Positions 6,197-14,159 of a stretch of 14,159 nucleotides of DNA are shown here, piece by piece (the first letter of the stretch is position 1; each line of letters begins with the position of its first letter). Both the position numbers and the translations under genes were made by a program. The DNA comes from Pseudomonadota bacterium (GTDB lineage Bacteria > Myxococcota > Polyangia > Polyangiales > Polyangiaceae): contig JAEZYO010000694.1 in the NCBI GenBank assembly GCA_023419055.1, forward strand, positions 1 to 14,159, given 5' to 3'. The notes under the pieces were generated by a model. It searched no databases, was not told the DNA's origin, and saw nothing but the letters and a program-made list of their open reading frames with translations.

Positions 6197-7126
6197 TCAC
6201 TGAGGAGCTCGCTCCGAGGGCGGCGCGGTCCGATTGATGGGCGGGTGCCCCGGCGGGACGCCGTCGGGCCCAGGGCGGTGCCCGGGCATCATCGGCCCCG
6301 GAGCGCCGGAGGGTGCGCCAGCGGGACGCGCGGGGCGGAGCTTCTGCTCGAGGTCGCGCAGCTGCTTGCGCAGATCGGGTTCGCGCTCGGTGAGCGACGC
6401 CTGACGGACGACGTCCCTCAGCGCCGACCACTTCTCGCGCAGCGGCACCAGGCGCTGAACCTCGGCGAACGCCTGCTTGCGCACCTCGAGCGGCCCTTGC
6501 TGCAAGAACGAGCCGAGGTACCGCGCCGCGGTGCGCGCCACGCGCTCGTAGCTGCTCACGACCTTCATCTGCGGGTTCTCGACGCGGGCCGGAACCGAGC
6601 CGCTCGGCGCCGCACCGGCAGACCCGGCAGGCTTGGCCTTCGGCTTGGGCGGCGCGGACGCGGCGGCCTTGGGAGCGCCGGACGCGCCGGGCTTCGCGAG
6701 CTCGGAAGCAGCCGCAATACGGAGCTTTTCCACTGCGTTCTCGGCCGCGAGCACCAGGTCGCCCGCCGCGCGCATGGCCTCGGTGCTCTTGTCGGCCTTG
6801 GCCGCGTGCTCCTTGACCTTGGTGAGCGCCTCCTTCGTCTTCGTGCAGAGCTCGAGCTCCGCGGCTTCCTTCAGGGTGGACTCACAGCTTTCGAGCTCGA
6901 TGCGCTCCCAGCGACGCTTCCAGTCGGTGAGCGAACGGTCGAGGCGCTTACCGTCGGCGTTGGGATCCGCGGCGGAAGCGGAGGGCACAGGCGTCGTGGC
7001 CTTCTCGGACTCGGCCTTCTTCTTCGAGCAACCCACCGCACCGAGCGCCAACGACAACGCAACTACCCCGAGCAACGAACCGGAGCGAGCAAACCCCACT
7101 GACACGAACCTTCGCGAAATATTCAT
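6197..7126 (-). CDS. alanine/lysine/proline-rich lipoprotein, translationally coupled to the metalloprotease
   Basis: A 309-residue predicted lipoprotein of unknown function. A basic N-region (MNISRRF) is followed by a hydrophobic core and the lipobox LGAVGC, with Cys33 as the likely lipidated residue and Ser at +2. The mature chain starts with SKKK and a Ser/Ala/Pro linker. Residues about 55-130 are a charged helical region with coiled-coil character and two cysteines (LESCESTLKEAAELELCTK), which could form a disulfide. Then comes a Pro-Lys-Ala linker (PPKPKAKPAGSAG), a second helical charged segment (about 185-260) and a Pro/Gly/Met-rich end (GPMMPGHRPGPDG). The ATG at 7126 was chosen because it overlaps the metalloprotease stop as ATGA (7126-7123) and has GAGGG (7139-7135) 8 bases upstream. 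I recognise no family; it may be a surface partner of the protease. Confidence 0.82.
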   Translation of the reverse strand: MNISRRFVSVGFARSGSLLGVVALSLALGAVGCSKKKAESEKATTPVPSASAADPNADGKRLDRSLTDWKRRWERIELESCESTLKEAAELELCTKTKEALTKVKEHAAKADKSTEAMRAAGDLVLAAENAVEKLRIAAASELAKPGASGAPKAAASAPPKPKAKPAGSAGAAPSGSVPARVENPQMKVVSSYERVARTAARYLGSFLQQGPLEVRKQAFAEVQRLVPLREKWSALRDVVRQASLTEREPDLRKQLRDLEQKLRPARPAGAPSGAPGPMMPGHRPGPDGVPPGHPPINRTAPPSERAPQ

Positions 7127-10100
7127 TGGTACAACCCTCGCCAAGCGGGGTCATAGAAGCCGTACGTGGCCGTGACCTGCCGCATGAAATCGAGCACGCT
7201 CTTATAATTCTTTGTGCGCAGTGTGTACTCCGGACTCTTCTCAATCGGCTGGCCGGCGCACGTGCTCTTCCCCGCAGGGCAGTTCGAGTCGTCGACGTAG
7301 CGGTCGACGGTGAGCTCACCCGTATCAGCATTTTCCGCTGATATTTCGTAGGCTTGCTGCGTTAGGAGGTTCATCCAAGAAAGCACACGGGCTGCGATGC
7401 CGCGTTCAACAGTTCTCCCGTCGATCTCTTCCCGTCCATAGCGATGAGCGACGTAAAGCTGCCCGCTCACCGGATCGCGCCACGCGATCCGCTCCGAGTC
7501 CGGGAACGCCGGATCCACATCACTGCCGACCACCCAAATCCGCATCATGTCGACCCAGTCGAGCTTCCAGTTCTCGGGCAGGTAGGTAAGGCCCCAGAAC
7601 ACGATGAACTTCTGCACCTCGAAGCCGATTTCGGGATCGAGCGCGAAGGAGGACGCGGGAGCGTCGACGTTCGAACCGACGTCGCCGTTCGGATAGGCCA
7701 CGCACACCGAGCTGTTGCTGGAGGGCCAGCAAACGGGAGCTCCTTCGCTCGGCCACCACACCCTCGCTCCCATCGGCGCGGCCGGTCGGTCGTCGTCGCC
7801 CACGATCGGACGCGGGTCGCTCCGGTCATCGCCCGCGACGCGCCAGCCGAGGAGATCGGAGTCCTCCGTGAGCGCGTTCGCGATCAGGCGCCTGACACCC
7901 TCGGGGTAGAGCGACGCGAGGCTCGATTGACGGTAGCGCCAGTCGTAGAAATCGTCTCGCGAGGCGTCCACGAAGCGGCTGCTCGAATCGGTGAGGAGCT
8001 CGATGACCTGGGTCTTGTCGTAGTAGGAGCCGGCGCCGAGCTGATAGTCGACCGAGTAGTAGCCCTGGTTGTTGTCGAAGGAGTTCTCGAGCGGGCGCCC
8101 GCCGAACCAGACGTTGGAACCAACGCCCACCGTGCCGTTCGGGACCTCGACGTCGACGGCGACCTGAGTCGTGTTCGCCTCGAAGAAGCGCAGCACGTCA
8201 CGATCGGAGACGGGATCTCGCGTGACGATGTGGGGGCCTACCGTCGGGCGCGTGAGGATGCGCGCGAGCTGGTCGAAGCTCTGACTCGCGGCGAGCACGC
8301 TCGGCATGAGGCTGCCGTCCGCGTCGGGACCGCTGAGCAGGTCGTCGACCGCGCCGGAAGCGGCGAAGAGATCGTTCAAGAACGCGTAGCCCTTGTAGAT
8401 CTCCTTCAGCTGCTCGAGGTAGCGACCGTAAGAACGGTTCACCGCGCGCGTCAGCGAGAAGTTGGTGCGGCTCCTCCGGTAGTTGTCCCAGAGGTGACGG
8501 TCCTCGTACTCGCTGATGAGGAAGTTCGTGACCTCGTACGCGTCGGCGCCGTTGTCGCTGCGACGAACCGCGAGGTTGCCGATGTCCGCCCACTCGTCCG
8601 AGGCGAAGAGGTACGGGCGGCGCACGCGCCCGAGCGCGTCGACGCGGCTCGTGGGCCCGTTGTTGGGATCGATGGTGGTCGTGAGCTCGCGGAACGGCAC
8701 GTGATCGATGGGCACGCCGTCGCAGACCGTGCCGTTGACGACGTTGCCGTCGAGCTCGGGGCTGTAGTTCCCGTCGCGATCGGCGTCGTAGTCCGGCGGC
8801 GGATCCAGGCTGGCCTCACGGCAGCCCCTGATCAGCCCGAGCTCGTTCTGGAGCCGTGAGTAGTGAACGATCCCCGTCGAGCCCTGGTACCAGGGCCCCG
8901 TGATGCCGCCGAAGCCGTCGAGCTGATCGACGAGCAGACCGCCCGCGGTCGTGCAGCTCGCGCCCGTCGCGTTGCAGCGAGCTTCTTCGCTGTCCCACAT
9001 GTCGACCATGTCAGCGTAGGCGAAGCGCAGCGCGGCGCGATCGTACGGCCCGATGTCGAGCGTCTCCTGCGAGATGTCGCCGGGGTACTCCATGACGCTG
9101 GTCTGCTGCCAGCGATAGAGCAGGCCCCTCTGCTCCGACTCCGTCACCGGATCGAGCCAGCGCGGACCGACGCACTCCGTGCCGTCTTCGGTGGGCTCGG
9201 TGCAGTACTCGGTCTCGGCGCCGTCACGGGTGCGGAGCTGCCAGTACTGAGGTCGGTAGTTGATGGCGTCGAACGACGACGTGAAGACGTGTCGCAGGCC
9301 CATCGAGTGGCCCATCTCGTGCGCGAGCACGCCGTGCGTGAAGCGCCGGCGGAGGTAGTTGCGCCAGCCCTCGTTGCGGCGGTAGACGCTCTCGGCGGTC
9401 GCCTGGATGCCCGGAGTCTCCGGGTCCTCGTCGAGCGGGAACTTCTCGTCCATGATCCGCCCGAGCTCGACGACGCTGCTCGGCTCGGGCCCCTCGAGCA
9501 TGCAGCGGCCGCGCTCCGCGAGCAGCAGCTGGCGCTGGCGATCGAGCGCCGTCTTGAAGCCGAACAGGTTGCTGCGGAGCGGCGACACTCTATCGAGCAC
9601 GTCTTGGGAGAGCGGGGTCGAGCTCTCGACGCGACCGAGATCGTAGTACTGCCGCGTGAGGAGCGAGCTTTCCACGCCCTGCTCCTTGGCGCGCAGGATT
9701 CGAGCCTGGATCGCGGTCGGGCCGCCTCCGCTCGGCGCGCCGTAGCGCTGGCGCGCGCGCGCGACCGCCCACTCGACGAGATCGCTCGCAGGAAGCTTCG
9801 GCAGCGAGACCTTCTCGCCGGCGATCAAGCTGCGATCGATGGCGCCGGCGCGCGACCTCACCTCCTCCGCCGAGAGCACGGGAGGGCTCGTCCAGGCGGC
9901 GGTGCGCCGGGCGTTCTCGGTCACGAGCGCCCCGAGGTAGCGCGCGTCGGTCACGTCGGTGTTGCTGAGCTCGCCGTTGTACCAGCGCATCATGTCGATC
10001 GAGTTCTGGACCGCGAGGTCGGTGCGCGCGTTCCAGACGTTGACGCTCGCGGCGACGACTTCTCCGCTCAGAGGATCGATCGCGTCCGCCAGGATGCCCC

Positions 10101-11625
10101 ACGGTGAGTCCGTCTGGGGATCCTGGATGATGTTCACCATGTTGTAGCGGAGATCGCCGACGCGAGCCTCGAGCCCGGGGGCGCCGCAAGCGGGGTGATC
10201 TCCGCTCTCGACGGGGTTGTGGCAGAAGACCAGGATCTCCGGCACCACCTCGAGCGCGGCCTCGAGCGTCGGCGGAAACTCCGCCTTGCACGACTCGATC
10301 ACGCCCGGATCCACGCCGCCCGAGACCGCGATGCACTCGCCGTAGCGCGCGACCTGCGCGGCTTGGCGGAGCGCGCCGTCCCACTCGGCGGTGACGTCGC
10401 GGGACGTCTCCCAGAGACCGGGATCGCCGTTGGGCCCGTAGTAGATGGGGATGGTGCGCGTCTCGCGCGACCGGTACGGCAGCGTGCACGCCTGCTTGAA
10501 CACGTCGCAGCGCGAGCCCGCGCCCGCCGCGGCGCACTCGTCCTCCGTGCCGTCGAGCGGGTCCACGTCGCGTCGCGGGTCACCGTCCACGCCCGTGGTC
10601 TCGAGCGTGTTGCAGGGGATGAGGTTCCCGTCGCCGTCTTCCGCGTGGCTCCGCTCCCAGATGTTGTGGCGCGACGCGAAGCGGTACCATTTCTGGTCGA
10701 CGATCCCGTACGAGCGATCGTAGCCGAGGCGCGACGCGGTCGTGAACATGCCGAACATGTTCTGGCGCTGGCCGTCCCAGTGGACGGGCTCGTAGTCGGT
10801 GTCGACCACCTTGCGGAACGAGAGCCGGAGCTTGACCTCGACCGGGTTGCAGTTCTCTTCGGGGTAAGAGCCGCCGAACACGTCGGGGCTGAAGAAGCAG
10901 GCCGGAACTTCACCCCACGGGGTGGGGACCGTGTTCGGGGTCGCGTAAACCTTGTTGGTGACGTCGAAATAGCCCTCGTCGGGGCTGAACCAGGGGCGAT
11001 CGGCGTGGTTCGGGTCCTCCACGTAGTAGGCGACCGGCTCGTACGTGAGCGGGTGATCGGCGAAGGCCTTGAGCCCCGCCACGGTGTCGAGCTCGTACGC
11101 GGTCGTGATCAGGTTCTGCGACCAGTCGACGCGCATGTACTCGCGCTGGTACCAGGGCCTGTCGTCGGTGTTCTCCTCGACGACGTTCAGCTCCTCGCCG
11201 GTCTGGGGGTTATAGCCACGCTTGATGTCGAAGTGGCTGTCGATCTCGAACGCCGCCACGATCTGCCCCGCGCTGCCCTCCTCCGGCTCGCCCGACGTGC
11301 CGTCGATGCGGTCGTAGCTCAGGCGCGCGAGCAAGAGATCCTCGGAGACCTCCCAGCGGATGCGCACCAGGGTCTGCGCGTAGCTCGCGGTGAAGAGGCT
11401 CGACTGCCCCGCGCCGTAGTCGACGTCCACGATCGTGGGTCGGTAGAAAAACTCCGGATCGTCCTCCGGGTTGCCGAGGGCTCCGACGAAGAAGCTCTTC
11501 GCGAGCGCGTTCGGTTGGACGCGGTTGATCGGGGGCCGCTCCTCGGCGCACGCGCCGGCGAAGGACGCAGCGAGGATCAACGAGAGGGCCAGCGGACGAC
11601 TACTGCACGAGCTGAGCAAAGACAT
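7123..11625 (-). CDS. very large secreted lipoprotein zinc metalloprotease, Met_zincin-like
   Basis: A 1500-residue exported protein. Residues 1-26 are a lipoprotein-type signal (SLILAASFAGAC, Cys26; Ala rather than Leu at -3). Residues of about 50-230 resemble the N-terminal region of secreted zinc-dependent metalloproteases (IDSHFDIKRGYNPQTGEE, DRPWYQREYMRVDWS). A cysteine-rich stretch follows at about 340-380 (DECAAAGAGSRCDVFKQAC). The catalytic motif HEMGHSMGLRH has zinc ligands His769, His773 and His779 and the general base Glu770. The Met-turn SVMEYP is at Met845, followed by IGPYDRAALRFAYADM, which is characteristic of Met_zincin (DUF4953-type) enzymes. The remaining 600 or so residues have no domain I can name. 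AAGGAG lies just before the ATG (start 11625), supporting the start. It should act at the cell surface or periplasm; the substrate is unknown. Confidence 0.9.
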   Translation of the reverse strand: MSLLSSCSSRPLALSLILAASFAGACAEERPPINRVQPNALAKSFFVGALGNPEDDPEFFYRPTIVDVDYGAGQSSLFTASYAQTLVRIRWEVSEDLLLARLSYDRIDGTSGEPEEGSAGQIVAAFEIDSHFDIKRGYNPQTGEELNVVEENTDDRPWYQREYMRVDWSQNLITTAYELDTVAGLKAFADHPLTYEPVAYYVEDPNHADRPWFSPDEGYFDVTNKVYATPNTVPTPWGEVPACFFSPDVFGGSYPEENCNPVEVKLRLSFRKVVDTDYEPVHWDGQRQNMFGMFTTASRLGYDRSYGIVDQKWYRFASRHNIWERSHAEDGDGNLIPCNTLETTGVDGDPRRDVDPLDGTEDECAAAGAGSRCDVFKQACTLPYRSRETRTIPIYYGPNGDPGLWETSRDVTAEWDGALRQAAQVARYGECIAVSGGVDPGVIESCKAEFPPTLEAALEVVPEILVFCHNPVESGDHPACGAPGLEARVGDLRYNMVNIIQDPQTDSPWGILADAIDPLSGEVVAASVNVWNARTDLAVQNSIDMMRWYNGELSNTDVTDARYLGALVTENARRTAAWTSPPVLSAEEVRSRAGAIDRSLIAGEKVSLPKLPASDLVEWAVARARQRYGAPSGGGPTAIQARILRAKEQGVESSLLTRQYYDLGRVESSTPLSQDVLDRVSPLRSNLFGFKTALDRQRQLLLAERGRCMLEGPEPSSVVELGRIMDEKFPLDEDPETPGIQATAESVYRRNEGWRNYLRRRFTHGVLAHEMGHSMGLRHVFTSSFDAINYRPQYWQLRTRDGAETEYCTEPTEDGTECVGPRWLDPVTESEQRGLLYRWQQTSVMEYPGDISQETLDIGPYDRAALRFAYADMVDMWDSEEARCNATGASCTTAGGLLVDQLDGFGGITGPWYQGSTGIVHYSRLQNELGLIRGCREASLDPPPDYDADRDGNYSPELDGNVVNGTVCDGVPIDHVPFRELTTTIDPNNGPTSRVDALGRVRRPYLFASDEWADIGNLAVRRSDNGADAYEVTNFLISEYEDRHLWDNYRRSRTNFSLTRAVNRSYGRYLEQLKEIYKGYAFLNDLFAASGAVDDLLSGPDADGSLMPSVLAASQSFDQLARILTRPTVGPHIVTRDPVSDRDVLRFFEANTTQVAVDVEVPNGTVGVGSNVWFGGRPLENSFDNNQGYYSVDYQLGAGSYYDKTQVIELLTDSSSRFVDASRDDFYDWRYRQSSLASLYPEGVRRLIANALTEDSDLLGWRVAGDDRSDPRPIVGDDDRPAAPMGARVWWPSEGAPVCWPSSNSSVCVAYPNGDVGSNVDAPASSFALDPEIGFEVQKFIVFWGLTYLPENWKLDWVDMMRIWVVGSDVDPAFPDSERIAWRDPVSGQLYVAHRYGREEIDGRTVERGIAARVLSWMNLLTQQAYEISAENADTGELTVDRYVDDSNCPAGKSTCAGQPIEKSPEYTLRTKNYKSVLDFMRQVTATYGFYDPAWRGLYQ

Positions 11626-11815
11626 CGGCGCTCCTTGTGTCGGGAAAAGCGCGAGCCGAACGATAGCGCGGGTCGCGGCATTTCGGCGCCGATTCCAGGG
11701 CGCGAGCGCGCGGCGACGTTCGAAATGAGCCGATTTTGACAGCTACGGGAGACGAAACACGCCCGCTACGTTCGCTCACGTCACGAGAGCGGAGAGCGCC
11801 GGAGCGGCGGAGAGC
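11626..11815 (-). other. 190-base intergenic region upstream of the metalloprotease
   Basis: This gap separates the FHA gene stop (11816) from the metalloprotease start and should hold the metalloprotease promoter. On the minus strand the ribosome site AAGGAG (about 11636-11631) is clear. I see no convincing -35/-10 pair, sigma-54 site or T-tailed terminator. The FHA-proximal part contains GCTCTCCGC twice within about 30 bases. Confidence 0.4.
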
Positions 11816-12793
11816 TCACTCGACCTCGAGGTAACCCCGCTCGATGAGCAAAAGCAGGGCCCTTGCCGTATCGAGATCCGTGCTCGGGCAAGCGTCGAAG
11901 AGCTCACCCACCGACTGGGTGTTGAGAGCGGTCTGGAAGACGTCGAGGTCCGAGGGCGCGAGCTCCCGGAGCGGCGGCGTGAGCGGCAGCTTGAGCCGGA
12001 GGCCGCCGTCAAAGGGAGGGAGCTTGTGCTGGATGGCGTTCAGCTCGTCGAGCTGACGGATGCCTTCCATCAAGACCTCCTGCGCCGTCACGTCGATGGG
12101 ATTCGCAGGCGCGCCTTCCGCGGGCGGCTCGAGCTCGAAGGTCCCCTCGCGCCACTCGAGCAGCCGATAGATCGCCTTGAGCGGAGGCAACAGGACCGGC
12201 CCCTCGATCTGTGCGTAGCGAATGCGACCGCCGTCGAGCACCACGCGCCCTTCTCGCCCCTGCGAGCTCAGGACCAGGACGCCGCTCTTCTTCGAGGTTC
12301 CGAAGAGTTGAAGCAGATCGGGCAGCGGGATCTCCTCCAGGTGCCCCGACATGCGGGGCGCCTCTTCTCCCACGCGCGACTTGCTGACGGATCGCTCGGT
12401 GACCTTTCCGAGGTTCGGGCGGCGGGCGGTCTGGCTGCCCTCGGGATCCCCGGTGAGGACGATGACCTTGAGAATGCTCGTCCCGATGAGCACGCGGTCC
12501 CCCTCTTTGAGGTTGGCCTTCTGCACCCGCTCGCCGTTGACGAAGGTACCGTTGGTGGAGCCGAGGTCCTCGATCGTGATGCCGGATTCCCCGAGGGCAA
12601 TGATCGCGTGACGGCGAGAGACCAGCTCTTCCACCAGCACCATGTCGAGATCGCTCGAGCGACCGACGACGACGTCGTGGCCTTCGATCAGGGGAAACTC
12701 GCCACCTTGGTACTTGCCCGAGATGAAACGCAACCCAAGGCGGGGTTTCTGCTGCCCGGCGAAGCCGCCGTTCTTGGAGGCAGAGCTTGTCAT
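11816..12793 (-). CDS. FHA-domain protein with C-terminal DUF4388 (PATAN-like) region
   Basis: A 325-residue soluble signalling protein. Residues about 20-113 are a forkhead-associated domain: the phosphothreonine-binding residues are Gly44-Arg45 (VVVGRSSD), Ser59 and His62 (VSRRHA), and Asn81 in GSTNGTFVNG. A basic linker (about 115-147) leads to a DUF4388 region starting MSGHLEEIPLPDLLQLFGTSKKSGVLVL (split here: key residues Leu-rich helix then GVLVL, about 148-250), ending in helices to residue 325. DUF4388 is frequent in Myxococcota and Deltaproteobacteria regulators and is thought to mediate protein interaction. The FHA part predicts binding of a Ser/Thr-kinase-phosphorylated partner. 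The ATG at 12793 lacks a Shine-Dalgarno site; upstream in-frame residues look non-coding. It follows the histidine kinase gene by 120 bases on the same strand, with two hairpins between. Confidence 0.9.
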   Translation of the reverse strand: MTSSASKNGGFAGQQKPRLGLRFISGKYQGGEFPLIEGHDVVVGRSSDLDMVLVEELVSRRHAIIALGESGITIEDLGSTNGTFVNGERVQKANLKEGDRVLIGTSILKVIVLTGDPEGSQTARRPNLGKVTERSVSKSRVGEEAPRMSGHLEEIPLPDLLQLFGTSKKSGVLVLSSQGREGRVVLDGGRIRYAQIEGPVLLPPLKAIYRLLEWREGTFELEPPAEGAPANPIDVTAQEVLMEGIRQLDELNAIQHKLPPFDGGLRLKLPLTPPLRELAPSDLDVFQTALNTQSVGELFDACPSTDLDTARALLLLIERGYLEVE

Positions 12794-12816
12794 CGTGTGA
12801 ACTGGAGCGACGAAGT

Positions 12817-12841
12817 GAGCAAACCCAACCGCGGTTTGCTC
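12817..12841 (-). promoter_or_regulatory. inverted repeat in the leader of the FHA gene
   Basis: GAGCAAACC (12817-12825) and GGTTTGCTC (12833-12841) form a perfect 9-base-pair dyad with a 7-base centre. A second perfect palindrome, AACCGCGGTT (12827-12836), overlaps its right arm, so two alternative structures exist. It lies 23 bases upstream of the ATG at 12793 on the minus strand. There is no T-run on either side, so an operator or RNA leader element is more likely than a terminator. Confidence 0.45.
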
Positions 12842-12871
12842 CCCACTACGATAGGCCCAGGGTGATGGGCC

Positions 12872-12889
12872 GGGCAAGGGCACTTGCCC
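12872..12889 (-). terminator. hairpin just after the histidine kinase stop, without a T-run
   Basis: GGGCAAG (12872-12878) and CTTGCCC (12883-12889) form a perfect 7-base-pair stem with a 4-base loop, starting 24 bases beyond the kinase stop codon (12914-12916). No T tract follows on the minus strand, so it may protect the 3' end or act as a weak terminator. Confidence 0.35.
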
Positions 12890-12913
12890 CCCTTGTCCCA
12901 CACCACCCCGGTT

Positions 12914-14159
12914 TCAGGCTGTCTTCGCGTCATTCGCGTCCGCCGCGTCGGTCACATTCGCGGCCGGCAGCGCGTCCGGGTCCCGAGACGAGTCACGGAG
13001 GAGCGGTTCGGGCGACACGGGCAGGAGCACGGTGAATGTCGCACCTGCACCCGGGCGCGTCGCCACTTCGATTCGCCCGCCCATGTCCGCGACGACGCGC
13101 TGACTGATGGCGAGCCCGAGGCCGGTGCCGCGCTCCTTCGTGGTGAAAAACGGCACGAACAGGTTCTTTAGCACCTGAGGAGCGATCCCGGGCCCCTGGT
13201 CGCGGACGGAAATCTCTACCCAGTGAGTCGCCTCTTTCGCGCTCGCCCCGGCGGGCAGCTCCTTGCGACCGCGCGTTGCAAGCTGCACCGCCCCGCGGCC
13301 GGACATGGCCTGGGCGGCGTTGCGAATCAGATTGAGAAGGACCTGCCGGAGCTGCTCGGCGTCGGCCCGGGCGAGCGGCAGGTCGTCCGAGAGCTCGGTC
13401 TCCACCTCGGTGTGGTCGGCTCGCGCGGACGAGAGCACGCGCAGGGTGCGGCGCACGACGGCGTTCACGTCGACCGCGCCGAGATCGCTCTTGTTCGGGC
13501 GCGCGTAGTCGAGCACCGACCCGACGACGCGATCGAGCCGCTCCACCTCTTCGAGGATGATGTCGATGAACTCGCGATCGCTGCTCTGCTGATTCTTCTG
13601 GTCCTCGCTCAGGAGCTGAGCGGCGCCCTTGATCGCGCCGAGTGGATTTTTAACCTCGTGAGCGAGTCCCGCCGCCATCTGCCCGAGCGCCGCGAGGCGA
13701 TCGCGCTCCTGCATGCGGCGGTACTGCTGGGAGTTCTCGATCACCACGCCGACCTGGACGCAGAGCGACTCGAGCAGCGTCACGTCGTCGAGCGAAAAGG
13801 CGTCACGCACGCGGTCGTCCATGACGAACAGCAGCCCGACGAGCTGCCGCCCGCCGCCGCGGATCGAGAGGCACAGCGACTGCCGGAAGGGCCCGAAGAG
13901 CTCGGCGGCAGCGAGCAAGCGCTCGTCCGCCTCGACCGCGCGCGTCTTGCCCTCCCGGCGGCTCTCGCTCACCTGGTGCGCGACCTCCTCGAAGGAAATC
14001 GAGGCGCTCCGCTCGAGCCCCTCGAGCAGGGACGCGGCGGAGGCCACCTCGATCCTCGATGGGGCCGAAGGTCCGTACGACGCGGCGAGCACCAGATCGG
14101 AGCCGAGCGGGTCGCGCAAGTAGAGCGCGGCGCCCGTGGCGCGGTGTGAAGCCTCGAGC
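12914..14159 (-). CDS. GAF-domain sensor histidine kinase (5' end outside the window)
   Basis: The frame is open to the right edge, so at least 414 residues are present and the N-terminus is missing. A TTG at 14119 is not a likely start, because the residues before it (ATGAALYL) continue a GAF-type domain. That domain runs to about 13750 on the map (RQLVGLLFVMDDRVRDAFSLDD, then LLESLCVQVGVVIENSQQY). The kinase core follows: H-box GLAHEVKNPLGAIKG with the phospho-accepting His codon at 13658-13660, N-box NLIRNAAQAM, G1 DQGPGIAP, F-box LFVPFFTTK, and G2 GTGLGLAI. It ends with a short acidic, Ala/Asp-rich tail. The core is NtrB-like. No transmembrane segment is visible, suggesting cytoplasmic sensing through GAF. 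No receiver domain or response regulator is in the window. The FHA gene follows 120 bases downstream. Confidence 0.95.
   Translation of the reverse strand, partial: LEASHRATGAALYLRDPLGSDLVLAASYGPSAPSRIEVASAASLLEGLERSASISFEEVAHQVSESRREGKTRAVEADERLLAAAELFGPFRQSLCLSIRGGGRQLVGLLFVMDDRVRDAFSLDDVTLLESLCVQVGVVIENSQQYRRMQERDRLAALGQMAAGLAHEVKNPLGAIKGAAQLLSEDQKNQQSSDREFIDIILEEVERLDRVVGSVLDYARPNKSDLGAVDVNAVVRRTLRVLSSARADHTEVETELSDDLPLARADAEQLRQVLLNLIRNAAQAMSGRGAVQLATRGRKELPAGASAKEATHWVEISVRDQGPGIAPQVLKNLFVPFFTTKERGTGLGLAISQRVVADMGGRIEVATRPGAGATFTVLLPVSPEPLLRDSSRDPDALPAANVTDAADANDAKTA

Noticed and set aside
5831..7102. Plus-strand open frame of 423 codons
   Set aside because: Overlaps the end of hisD in another frame, crosses the terminator and runs antisense to the lipoprotein gene; Arg-rich low-complexity translation.
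7444..11739. Three long plus-strand frames (471, 414 and 514 codons) laid nearly end to end opposite the metalloprotease
   Set aside because: They mirror the metalloprotease codons, lack domains or ribosome sites, and are explained by strong third-position GC bias.
11736..11741. TTGACA on the plus strand
   Set aside because: A perfect -35 hexamer, but no -10 at 16-18 bases and no plus-strand gene follows; it points into the antisense of the FHA gene.
12026..12865. Plus-strand open frame of 279 codons opposite the FHA gene
   Set aside because: Antisense shadow of clear FHA and DUF4388 coding sequence.
14117..14119. TTG as the start of the histidine kinase
   Set aside because: The frame continues upstream to the window edge with GAF-like residues, so the gene is simply cut by the window.
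13223..14149. Plus-strand open frame of 308 codons opposite the histidine kinase
   Set aside because: Antisense to intact H, N, G1 and G2 kinase boxes; no family features of its own.

Overview
The window is GC-rich, strand-mixed chromosomal DNA with long protein-coding genes and short intergenic gaps. Gene content suggests a member of the Myxococcota (Polyangia-like): a trio of tandem bactofilins, an FHA-DUF4388 signalling protein, a very large Met_zincin-type metalloprotease lipoprotein and an unlinked hisD. This taxonomic guess is inference from gene families and composition; no rRNA or marker gene is present. I see no phage, transposon, CRISPR or tRNA, and no stretch over 300 bases without a gene. 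The longest gap is 190 bases (11626-11815).

Layout, left to right. (1) Positions 1-473, minus strand: thioredoxin, followed 39 bases downstream by the 5' end of an unrecognised membrane-anchored or exported protein that runs off the left edge. (2) Positions 618-4036, plus strand: a TrmH-type tRNA 2'-O-methyltransferase, then three consecutive bactofilins (the third with a proline-rich and lysine-rich tail), pyrE only 5 bases after the third, then a small exported outer-membrane beta-barrel protein. (3) Positions 4181-6090, plus strand: a SUKH (SMI1/KNR4) protein and hisD separated by 2 bases, closed by a strong rho-independent terminator at 6134-6178. (4) Positions 6197-11625, minus strand: a 1500-residue lipoprotein metalloprotease (HExxHxxGxxH plus Met-turn) whose stop overlaps the start of a second, smaller lipoprotein as ATGA, so the two are one transcription and translation unit. 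(5) Positions 11816-14159, minus strand: a GAF-type sensor histidine kinase (5' end outside the window) followed by an FHA-DUF4388 protein with a hairpin in its leader.

Functional themes: housekeeping (trxA, trmH, pyrE, hisD), cell-shape or polarity scaffold (bactofilins), cell-surface proteins (beta-barrel, two coupled lipoproteins) and signalling (kinase plus phosphopeptide-binding FHA protein). No unambiguous new system is visible. The units most worth attention are the bactofilin trio fused to a pyrimidine gene, the coupled metalloprotease-lipoprotein pair, and the SUKH gene placed directly in front of hisD with no toxin nearby.
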